Assembly: GCA_036571765.1 (NCBI GenBank)
Contig: BROE01000004.1
Span: 3,661,390-3,725,389 of the forward strand
Direction of reading: 5' to 3'
DNA: 64,000 bases
DNA from: Plecoglossus altivelis
Lineage: Eukaryota > Chordata > Actinopteri > Osmeriformes > Plecoglossidae
This document shows, piece by piece, positions 46,301 to 56,200 of this stretch. The notes under the pieces are model-generated. The model had not been told where the DNA came from. It ran no database searches and saw only the letters and a list, made by a program, of their open reading frames with translations. Within the stretch, counting starts at the first letter, position 1; the number at the start of each line of letters is the position of its first letter. A program made the position numbers and the translations under genes.

Positions 46301-47639
46301 GAGATGGAGAGGAACCTACTGGGAGAAGGAGAGGTGTTGAAGCGCTCACCCTGGGCCTATCGGGGCTACTACCATCCTGCTTGGTGGAAAAGGACCACAG
46401 AGACACACGCAGCACCCTCACACAAGGTCTGCTCACTGTCTTCAACTGTCTCCTAATTCATGGTGCCATTACAGTTTTCAATCTGAAGTGCAGAGTTGTT
46501 TCAAATGCAGATCATTCGATCTGTTCAAAGATAGAGTAAGCAGGGTAAGCTGTAGAGCTGTAATTATATCTAGCCAGCTTATTGGAAGTAGATGAGAGGA
46601 GGAAGTTTAAACCAGAGAACCGTTCTCCCATTCATAATTTCCACAACATTGAAGATAACCTTTAATAGCATGTGACATGCATTCTTTCTACGTGTGTTGA
46701 CAAATCCTGAACGTATCATTTTACGTATCATTAATCTAAAGGTGAATCCATTCTCTGCTTCCCATGAATATGACATCATTTGTTCATGAGTTATTACCAT
46801 ACGTGATGGCATGGATCCTTCTCTGGGGTGTGATAGAAGCATGTGCTTTGGCGTTCATGGAGGTTGTGTTAGTCCAAAACAAGCTCTCTCTACCTCCCTG
46901 CATCAATGCAAATGCATGCAGGAGCACACTTCGCCAAAAGCACATCCTATTTAGGGGCCACAAAAAGTATGAAATGATATATTCATGTGCAAGTATTGTG
47001 TTGTGGCACCAGCAATAGCTTCAAAGAGACTGTTAAGCATTAAGGCTATATCTTCCCTTACTTCAAGACTCATGTCTTTGCTGTGAGGTATTCATGGGAG
47101 AGTTAATAAGATGAGCTTCAGTCTGCATACAGCGAGGATATTCGGTTCCGTCTCGCTCTGCTCCCTCCAAACCTCCGAATTTCTCTCCATACCTCTTCCT
47201 GCATTCTCTGGCTGTTGGGCACACTGCGGCAATTGCACCAAACACCTCATCTCTCTGTAACGGGTCCTTAGGTAACCAATGATCAGTGAAACGGTCTGCA
47301 GAGATGGATGACTTATTCATCCTATTATCCATTTCCCCCAATGGGATGTATATACCTCACAGAGATATCCACACTCTCCGGCCATTTAGGTGAGCAAAAT
47401 GATCATCGACTCAGCAGATTTCACAAGTAGGGTTCCCGCTCGAGTTACGGCTGTTGTCTGTTCTACAGCATGCAAAGACCAGAGGAGACCACCAGTGAAT
47501 AACTCACTCAGAGAGAAAGCAAGCGTTGGACCAATCAGCCGTGTGTTTGTTGTTGCAGGAGGAACAGGAAAACCTGGCAGTAATGGACGCAGAGCTGCAG
47601 CAGATCGCAGAGAAGATGCATGCTAACAGAGACGGCTAA
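43349..47639 (+). CDS. chgb: Chromogranin B / secretogranin-1 precursor, frame interrupted
   Basis: Exons: 43349-43394, 43640-43686, 43800-43893, a long repeat exon 44272-46152, 46279-46426 and 47559-47639. The start codon opens a signal peptide (MKAVFVFTVVASLFTG). Exon 3 holds the conserved disulfide loop, ITRCLVEVLSKALSK to DQECKDI. The last exon ends EEQENLAVMDAELQQIAEKM, the chromogranin C-terminal motif. The precursor is acidic and rich in KR sites, as expected for a granin sorted to dense-core secretory granules and cleaved by prohormone convertases. Exon 4 is open from 44272 to a TGA at 44694, again at 44868-45413, and in another frame at 45710-46152; damage lies between. I infer sequencing or assembly error in the repeats, because both ends of the gene are intact, but pseudogenisation is possible. 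Position beside trmt6 and gpcpd1 supports chgb over chga. Confidence 0.85.
44421..46075 (+). repeat. chgb: Coding tandem repeat of chgb exon 4
   Basis: About nine copies of a roughly 110-150 nt unit encode SRSQESWGLDDDK, an acidic EEEDGGVE stretch, KRSFRRERHYMRKHKR or KRSWRPGRV-type basic segments. SQESW cores start near 44424, 44604, 44758, 45013, 45163, 45452, 45690, 45844 and 45967. The copies at 45452 and 45690 are badly damaged by indels. Each unit has several dibasic sites. The core resembles the SEESWDEEDKR segment of mammalian chromogranin B. Confidence 0.85.
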
Positions 47640-47959
47640 ACCAGAGGGCAGGCGGTGGAGGTGATGAAGACCGGCTGACTCAAGCTGCAGCTGATGTGTC
47701 CAGATCAGTATGCTTGTATTGTTTATGTAAAAGACACAAAAACCAACTAAAGAGAGCCTTGCAGCAGATTATAGTTGTAAACTTTGTACTTGTGATGTTT
47801 AACAATGATCAGCATGGGGGGGTCATTTTGACATTTAAATATGAGATGTGAAGAATATACAATGCAGCAGAGCTCTATATATTCAACACTACGCAAGATG
47901 CGCTCCAAGCTTTGAATGATTGTGTATGTTTCTCTTGACTGCGTTTCAATTTGCATTCG

Positions 47960-47965
47960 AATAAA
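47960..47965 (+). terminator. chgb: Probable chgb polyadenylation signal
   Basis: AATAAA lies 320 bp after the chgb stop codon, the first canonical hexamer downstream. Confidence 0.6.
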
Positions 47966-48096
47966 AATGACTTGTTCTGGGACCAAAAATGTAACCTCTT
48001 TCTCGGTGTAAATATTTCACTAAATGTAGAAACATAATTCATGCGAAAGCATCCCATGGTCGTTATTGTTAGAAAGCACAGAACAGCTTTCTGGTC

Positions 48097-48102
48097 TTTA
48101 TT
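48097..48102 (-). terminator. trmt6: Probable trmt6 polyadenylation signal
   Basis: AATAAA on the minus strand (TTTATT on plus) lies about 425 bp beyond the trmt6 stop codon. It faces the chgb signal only about 130 bp away, so the two genes end nearly back to back. Confidence 0.5.
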
Positions 48103-48525
48103 ATCACTCCAACAGAGATCCACAGATCAAAGCTATTACACAAAAACGGCATCTTAACTACATGGCACTTTCTGCTAAAATATAACTTCAAATCGAACCT
48201 AAACGTGAATCTGTCGGATGCATTTTAAAGCCAAAAAGCTAAGTAGTCACTAGCTAAACCACAGCATTGTGCTTACAATCTCAGAACGACTGAAACACTT
48301 CCTCAGCCCAGAGCAGAGTATACATACTGTATAGTAAAAATGCTTTAATTAAGAGCATTTTGCACAGGCTCTCAAGATGTATTGGTCTAAAACACAGGAA
48401 ATGCCAAAATGATAATGGTAAGGGCCAACCAGGTAACGTTTAAGGCAGCACAGTTTAGTTTAGGAAACAAGGTGGGAGACACCTCTGTTTTAAACGTTCC
48501 ATACAGGACACACCATGTCTGGCCT

Positions 48526-50915
48526 TCAGTCTGTTAACTTTGGTCGCTTTGGTGCCGGCTCATCGGCTTTCTGTGAACCTGAGGGTTTTGGGGTGTCCAT
48601 GGCAACCGTTGTACCGGTGAGAAGATACCCCCCCCCTCCGCTCATGGTTAGCTGAGGGTGGGTCCTGTTAGGCAACACCTAGTAAACAAAACCCAGGGTG
48701 TAAGGTTAGAGGTCACAGCAAGCTTGGCTGAAAAAGGAGGCGCATTCAGACTGTCCACCAATGACATCACCTCATGCATTATCACCTGGTAATGTCTGAG
48801 CTGGATGCATTATCACCTGGTAATGTGTAATTGGATGCATTATCACCTGGTAATGTCTGAGCTGCATGCATGACACTTATCACTTGGTAATGTCTGAGCT
48901 GGATGCATTATCACCTGGTAATGTCTGAGATGCATGCATTATCACCTGGTAATGACTGAGATGCATGCATTATCACCTGGTAATGTCTGAGCTGCGTGCA
49001 TGACACTTATCACTTGGTAATGTCTAATTGGATGCATTATCACCTGGTAATGTCTGAGCCAGGACTCGGTGAGTCGGAGGTTCACCGTGCCGCCCTGTTC
49101 TTTGAGCTTGGTGTAACAATCGATCAGAGGCTGCAGGACCCAGTGAGACGGAGTGGAGGAGGAAACCACAGGAGGGTCGGGGAGTGGGAAGTTTTAATAA
49201 AAGGAAAGAGCAGGACAAGATTAACACCAGAGGGAACAATAATTGGTGTAATAACTCCTTGGGTGCAAGGTGGTGTGACATGTTGTAAAGTAAGGTAATG
49301 GAAGATTGTCTTCTGAGCGCCAGCAACACACTCCCCCCCCCCCCCCCACCCACACCAGTGCGCGTAGGAGAAGCCATCTAACAACCAGTTTGGATTGTGT
49401 GTGGGCTGCAGGATGATACTGGTCTTACCTCTTTGTACTGGGAATATACTACAAAGGGTCTGGATGGCGCCAGGAACTTAATGAGCCCAGTCAAAACCGA
49501 ACAGGGATGGAAGCGACAGGCTATGATCAACCTAAGGTGAGAGGGAGGAAGGAGATGAGTGATGCTGATTGAGGAGGTGACTGAGAACAGAGAGCTGCTT
49601 GGGTCTGCCAACAGATCCATATCCACCTCTGGGATGAGATGACAACTACAGTGCACAGAGGCCGTCAATCACCACTCCGAACTGGCTATTACACTGGGTG
49701 GCGTGGGAAGAAACAGCTAGCTCTCTTGGTCACCTTGCGAGGGCATTGGGATGTGAAGGATGACACGGTTGACTGAACAAACAACGCATGAGGTGTGTGT
49801 GGTGTGGCGACGTAAAGAAAGAGAGGGGAGAGAATGTCATGGGGGAGGGGGGGGGGAATAAATAAAACTAGACTGACCCGTCAGCGTTTTTTCCCTCCAG
49901 CAGGGCGGCGGCGGCTGCTAGCTTCTTTCTCCTCTCCTCCATCTTCACCTTCTTCTCTTGAGACTGCGAAAATCGACAGCAGACAAAAACGCATCTACCT
50001 TCAATTCGTATCCAGTGGGATCCGTTATCACCAGGGGAAAGACAGATAGTGTCCTGCGTCATAAGATACAGCGTGGGCCTACTCTGAGTTCTCTGCGCTT
50101 CTCCTTCTCCGCATGATCCTTCTCCTCTGCAGAATTAGTGCTGGTCTCCATTTTCTGGACCTCAGAGCTTCCCTGAAGTGCTGCGTCTGTCTGGGTCAGG
50201 CCAGCCTGCTCTCCTGACATTGCCCCATTGGCCTGGACTGCATCTGGTGATCACATGAAAAACACAATAGTTTCACTTAATGACTTCCATCCAAAGGATG
50301 GAAAGCTTTTATGGAAAGCTTTTTTCAAAAATATTCTAACCCTAAACCTCTTGATCTGCAGTTAAATCATGTAACCATCTAGCTTTACCTCTACTTAAGA
50401 TTGAGATAGAGATGTGCTCTCTTTTCCAGAAGAAGAGATGTCACCACTCTCCTATTCTCCCAGACAGTAAACCAGTAGCAGTTGAACCCTACCTCCTTCA
50501 GGGTCTCTGGAGGAGGTATCGAGGGTCCCTGCCAGCAGGGCGTTGACGTGACAGATGGGGAACTCGTGGAGAGTTTTGTGGAAGTGTTCGGGGAAGCCAA
50601 AGCTCTCCATCCCTGCCCGGACAGGGCCTCCTCCAGGGTACATCTGAACCACGGACCCGTACCCTGGAACAGGACGAGGACAGAGAGTACACTCAGCCAG
50701 GGAGAGGAAAGAAACAGGGACGGGTTAACGACCGGTACAGATGCAATAGCGCAGAACGGCCACAAGCAACGAGGAGTCTAGTACACACAAGTGCAGCATT
50801 GGTCACAACGAAAGAAGTGGCTTAACTGAGAACACAAAGAAATGAAACGTCACCACATGTTCAGGTTCCTTTGAAACATAATGACACTGATATAAGCAGG
50901 TCGTCTATAAGAGTC

Positions 50916-50964
<49 letters not shown>

Positions 50965-52423
50965 CAGCAACCACAAGGTCAGCAGCGGTCACTGAAGTAG
51001 CATACCTCCCATCCTTTCCATGACAGCCCCCAGCACCAGGCCAGCACAGGTCTCAAACACCAGCACTTTGCTGTTAGCATGGATGTTCCCTAAGGTCAGC
51101 ATCTGGGCTAGCGTGTCGTAGCGTAGATGGCTGGGACAGGAGAACAGAATACCTACTCTTAAATTAAATGGAACTAATAGAATAGAATTGTAACTAAGGT
51201 CACAAAAGAATATAAACACAATGGCACCGCAACACTACAGAGCAAATTGGCAAGTTTCAAATCTATGCGGATGACTCACAGCACTTTTCCTGGCTCCCTG
51301 CCGTGGTACATCATAGCTAGAATGCGACAAGATGGCTTGAGTATCGTCACGCTGTTCTCATACCTGAGGGAACAGAAACATCACCGTGGAAACACATCCT
51401 TCACCAACGCACACGCGCCAACAGCTGGGCTTAATTCTTTGCCTTACTTTTTCTTCTTCTTCTTGATGTATTTCTGTTGGGCAAACTCAGTCTTGTCTCT
51501 GAACGTAGAACTGTTCTCCACAAGCTGCTGTACGATTTCCTGGAGAGAAAAGAAAGACAAATCGAGTCCAGTCTTCTGTTTCTTTGACTTCCCACTGAAC
51601 ATGCATGAACGAAATCCTACGAGTCTTGGTTGTGTACCTGTCCCTTCAGCCCTTGCTCTTTAAGGGTCTCAATGTCGTCTCTGGTGAGTTTCTGGGACTT
51701 TCCATCATCTATGATGTTCCTGTTGTCAGTCCCAGCCTCTGTGGCATCTGGCAGGAGGGACCACAACACATTCCATTTATATATGATTGAAACATGACGA
51801 CAAAATCTACCTGCATTATGTTTCATATATGTTCTATGTTTGCACTTCCCTGCCACAGTAAATTCTGTGCTTGTATATCTTGCATGGCGAATAAAACCAG
51901 TTCTGATTCTGATATGGACTGAATGCGCACGAGAGTCAGGTTACCGGTAGAGCTTTCTAATGGTTTGGGCTTCCGTGGCTGGAGAGCTCCACCGTTCACT
52001 TCAAATATTGTCCCGTACAGCTCCCCAACTGTATTGTCCAGGAAGAACCACTGTTTTTCAAAGATTACTTTCCTGCAGTCAGGGTGATACCAAAACACAC
52101 TATCAGACACTTTTTAAAAACAAGCTGGGTACAGATAATTCATAATAGATACTGTAGCTCGAATGGACATTCTCTGTTCATGCATCTGGCAAAACAAAAG
52201 CTATAATGGTGCGATGAGTAGCTAACGATGGTTATGCTAACACATTTTAGCAAGCTACCCGATCGTCCAGTTATAGTCTTCTTACTGATGGAGAAACCGC
52301 TAATAGACATACTCACTTCTTCCTTTGGATCTGCACAGCTTTGTAAATCTCCCCTCGTTTTAGTACAACGTAGTCACCCTCATTGACTCGATTCAGAGAA
52401 TCATCATCTACATTGTCCGTCAT
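48526..52423 (-). CDS. trmt6: TRMT6, non-catalytic subunit of tRNA (adenine-58-N1) methyltransferase
   Basis: Twelve coding exons: 52423-52317, 52072-51945, 51747-51638, 51539-51448, 51363-51280, 51130-51006, 50663-50493, 50243-50083, 49963-49878, 49531-49429, 49130-49044 and 48678-48526. They give 468 residues; human TRMT6 has 497. Diagnostic segments are GDYVVLKRGEIYKAVQIQRK, FEKQWFFLDNTVGELYGT, GTDNRNIIDDGKSQKLT, the KKKKKK run, RYDTLAQMLTLGNI, VMERMGG, YPGGGPVRAGMESFGFP, APSRPFVVYSQYKE and the terminal MSGGGGYLLTG. TRMT6 pairs with TRMT61A to bind tRNA and methylate A58 in the nucleus; the catalytic residues are in the partner. The variable middle (exon 8) is acidic and poorly conserved. 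The donor of exon 9 is a non-consensus GTCAGT. Exon 11 runs into an unusual splice-site repeat. Confidence 0.96.
48783..49050. repeat. trmt6: Minisatellite of exon-end plus 5' splice site copies (trmt6 intron 11)
   Basis: Eight intronic copies of a 30-37 bp unit lie in tandem with the exon 11 end, which is the ninth copy. On the minus strand each unit carries CATTACCAG|GTGATAATGC or CATTACCAA|GTGATAAG. Donor edges are at 49014, 48977, 48946, 48915, 48884, 48847, 48817 and 48786, compared with the authentic edge at 49044. Confidence 0.9.
49331..49348. repeat. Poly-C run in trmt6 intron 10
   Basis: A run of about 17 C residues followed by CACCCACACC. The open frames across it are not exonic. 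Confidence 0.8.
50918..50962. repeat. (GACA)n microsatellite in trmt6 intron 6
   Basis: About eleven CAGA/GACA tetranucleotides just beyond the donor side of exon 6 (51130-51006). Confidence 0.9.
51793..51912 (-). mobile_element. Dispersed repeat, 'TTTATTCGCCATGCAAGATA' family
   Basis: On the minus strand the piece reads GAATCAGAACTGGTTTTATT, CGCCATGCAAGATATACAAG, CACAGAATTTACTGTGGCAG and on to an ACATAGAACATATATGAAAC segment. The same string occurs at 61,646-61,740 and, shortened, at 58,981-59,042. It sits in trmt6 intron 2. The family is unassigned; it behaves like a SINE or LINE 3' end. Confidence 0.7.
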
Positions 52424-53234
52424 TCCTACTAAAGGTGGCTTTATAGCCAGTGTCTTAGTTATTTATGCAATAAATGGACACTGTAATGTTTGTATTGAAT
52501 CAACAAGCCCAGAGAAACGTGAAAAAAGTGTGTTGAGCCGTCTTCTCACACGTGCTAGCATTCACTTCCCTAGCATTTCAGGGCGATGAGTCGATAACAG
52601 ATGAGTGGCTTGGAGCCGCGAGGTTTTGCATGACAGCAGTCAACGGTTAACGACTGCCAAGGTTTTCTATTGCTCCATTAACAGGTTAAGCAGTGCATTC
52701 CAGAAACATCGATAGTGATCCTCATTTCCTTGTCATTTTTTGCGCAAGTTGGATAATACAGACATATTATGTTTGTATATTTTTGGGGGGACAAAAGACA
52801 AGAAGTCAAGATCCCAATTTGTCGATTTATTTATATGTACTCGAAGCTCTCATAGTAGAAATCTCTAATGTGGTTTGAGTAAGCAACATTTCATTCTTCG
52901 GAATGATATATGATCCCACCACTAAAAACGCTGTGATTGCTTTCGATTTTTAATAAACCTGGAAAATGAACATCATTATACGGACCATAGAAAAGGGCAT
53001 TGAAATAGTATTCATTAAAACTGAATTTAAATTCAGAAAAAGACAATTAAATAAATGTAAAAAATAAAAAATGACAAACATTTTCTGACAAAAGTTTTTT
53101 TGCGGATCGATCAGTCTGCTTCACAAGCTGAGTTGAACTGAATTGAGTGCCAGCAGTCAGTTCATTTAGCAATAACCATCAAAAGTTGCTTGAGAACTCA
53201 GATCTTCATCCCATAGACACCACAAATCCAACTT
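52424..53234. other. Intergenic: trmt6 promoter and fermt1 3' UTR
   Basis: The left part must contain the trmt6 promoter; I see no TATA box. The right part is the fermt1 3' UTR. Minus-strand AATAAA at 52826-52831 is a plausible fermt1 polyadenylation signal about 405 bp past the stop. No other gene is seen. Confidence 0.45.
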
Positions 53235-56200
53235 TTATTCCTGCCCGCCTGTGAGTTTGAGGAACAGCTCTTCATCCAGAGTTTCATTCTGGTCTTTGGA
53301 CCTTGTTGAAAGAAAGATGTATCCTCCAATGTACTCATGCACTACCTTGCAGTCACAGCTCACACAGGAGAATGCTATTGACACGCCCTGGTCAAAGTCT
53401 ATGGTCACCTGGAAAAAAAAGAAAAAAATGCATACCACGCACAATAGTTAGTGATGTCATGTGTGAGAATCAGCATCCTGTAGCATCATCATAAGAGTCA
53501 GGAAAAGACATGTCTACCTGTTGGATCTCCCAGTTGACATTCCACTGTTTCATGTTGGCAAATCTCCATGTGGTGACAGGGGATCCCGTGGACATATCAA
53601 TACGGATCAGACGGTTGTAGGAGATCCCCAGCAACTCATCCTTCTTACTGCCTCGGAATCTGCAATACAAACACACAGAGACGCGCGTAGACGCACACAC
53701 AGCATGCTCAATGTTTTCCAATGTGTTGACGGTACAATAGCTGTATTCAGCGTATAGATTTACAAAGTGGTGCTGGTCATTTATGTACCTGACAATGTAA
53801 TACTTGATTCCAAACTCAGGCAGCGACTGCCAGGCCTGAATGAAGCGCATCTTAGCGTCCATGAGTGGCAAGCGAGCGATGTTGTGTAGAGCCTCAAGGA
53901 TGCGAGCGGTCAGCTGAACACAACAACACAGCACACTCATGAGGAACAACACACACACACAAACACACAGACACACACGAGCGAGCCCATTCAACAACAA
54001 CAGAGACGCCTCATGTTTACAACCATCTGACATGTGCTCCCAGGATATGACATCACACCTGTTTGCTCTTGTACTTCTTAGTGTAGCGTGGGGACACAAA
54101 GCACTCGGCATTCATATCCATGGTCTCGAGGTCAGGGGCCGTCTGACCAGAAGGGGGAGCCAGACTCTTCATCTTCAGGAAAGACTGGATGTTCTTGACC
54201 TCTGCCCTGTAGGAGCTGTAAGCCATCGTCTTCCCCTTGGAGGCCAGGATGCAGGCAGCTTTCCACATGGCGTACTGATTCTCCTGTCCTCACAGCAGGC
54301 CAAAAAGCACGTTGTTAGATCGAAAAATAACTACAAATGGCATTTGTAACACACCTTTCGTGCACTGATACAGTTAGAGTACAGTGAAAAATACAATCCT
54401 TAAACATACTGTGCAATAACATATCTACAGCTGTCTGAAGGGGAAAGGGCCAGCAGGTTGTGGAGTCAGAGCCAGTGGCTGAGATGAGAGGGTGGAGAAG
54501 AGGGTGGAGCTTACGTTTTCACAGCGGATGTAGACCTCGTTCATCCCATCAGCCACCGGGAGAAGCAGCTTGATGCCGAACTTCCTGTCTGTCACGTTGA
54601 CGTCAGGAACCACCTCACATCCTGTCATGTGATAAGGAAGCCCACGTCAGATTTGCTTTAGCCCTTAACAATGTGATGTTAAACACAGGAGACTGGGAGC
54701 GTTCTGGATGTTCTATTCACCTCGGAGGTGGAACTGTTCTATGGGTTCTCCGCTGGAGGCCTCCTTGTTCTTGTAGTATGAGATGGTCGTGTCCTTGAAT
54801 ACAAACCAGTATTCCTTATATGCCCGCAGCGTCAGCCTCTTAGACCTGGAAAATAAATATTAAAAATCATAATTAAAAAATCATTAACACTGTCACATGC
54901 ACAATGTGGTCTGGGCTAGGAGTTCTAAAACAGGAGACCAAATTGAATCATTGAAAACTGTGACTAAACTGCGTAAATTAGCATCTAAACATGATTAATT
55001 TGGGCTGGTGAAGAATATGGTGTGAGGAGAGAGACCATCGTGTCACAGATGTTGGGTGGACATGCTTTTGTAGTTCAGTGAGTTCTTGGCCTCAGACTTT
55101 ACCTGAACAGCCGGAGGGAGTCTGCCAGCTGTGGAATGTCTGTGATGTCTTCCTGGGGGGGCGGGAACAAGCAACTGTCAATTATCCTGTGACTTCCAAT
55201 GACCTCACCATGTGAAGACATGTTCAAATGTCCTCCTAGAACAGCTGTTGTCCCATTCCTCAGTGACAAACAAGCGCTCGCAAACACTTGTTTATTCTGC
55301 ATCCCACAGACTGAACACTATTTACCAGGATTCTGTCCGTGTGTCCTCCTTCCAGCGTCACCTCTAAGTTGGACAAGGCAGCTTCTACTTCATCGATTTC
55401 CGGCTCGTTGGAAAAGTCCAGTGGTTCGGTTGACATGGTCAGTTTGCATATGTGATACTGAAACATCGTACAAGGCAGAATGATCAATCCCTACATCGCT
55501 GGATCAGGCACATGCTGTAAGCATAGCACCGCAACTGTCCAACAAGGCTTACAGGCGTTTTACAAAAGGCAAGTAGGGACCTGGCTTGAATTCCCTCAAC
55601 GTGAAATATAAAGGTTCAGATAGAGGCTTGTGTACGGTCTGGTGCCTTTTGTCTGTGTAGGTCAATAACAGACAGACGTTGGTCTACAGTGGCTCACAGA
55701 TAGAGGTGCGCAGTGTCACATGCACAAGGAGACTGTCCTACCTCACCACTTCAAATGATGACTCCTAATAGAGTTCAAATTACAACCTCACATTTATGCA
55801 CTTGGTTTTAGCCCTCAGGGAACATGGAAGTGTAACCAGACTCCCTCTCCTAGATCCCTCCTGTCTAGGAATCTCCTCGTGCCTCAGCTTGTCTGGATTA
55901 GGACACCAAACCGGTTCTCCCAGGTGCATAGTCTGAGCCCCAAGCCATGCCGTGACCGGACCAGAGCTCCTCCACACCCACACCCACAGCCCTCCCAGCC
56001 CCAAACCCTGTCATCTGGCAGCCACAGGGATACACTGTCTGTTGTGTTAATACAATAGAATTAGCAAACTGCTGGATAGGACTGTACCTGTAAGGAGGCA
56101 AACATGAGCATCTCCTCATCTGTACACTCGATCTCCTCTAGCAGAATAGACCAGCGGGCTTGCTCATAGAGCTGGGTAATTCTCACCGCATCATACTGGA

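Noticed and set aside
48625..48640. Possible frameshift at the poly-G run in the last trmt6 exon
   Set aside because: Counting nine G residues keeps the MSGGGGYLLTG frame open to a TGA at 48,526, and the total coding length is then a multiple of three.
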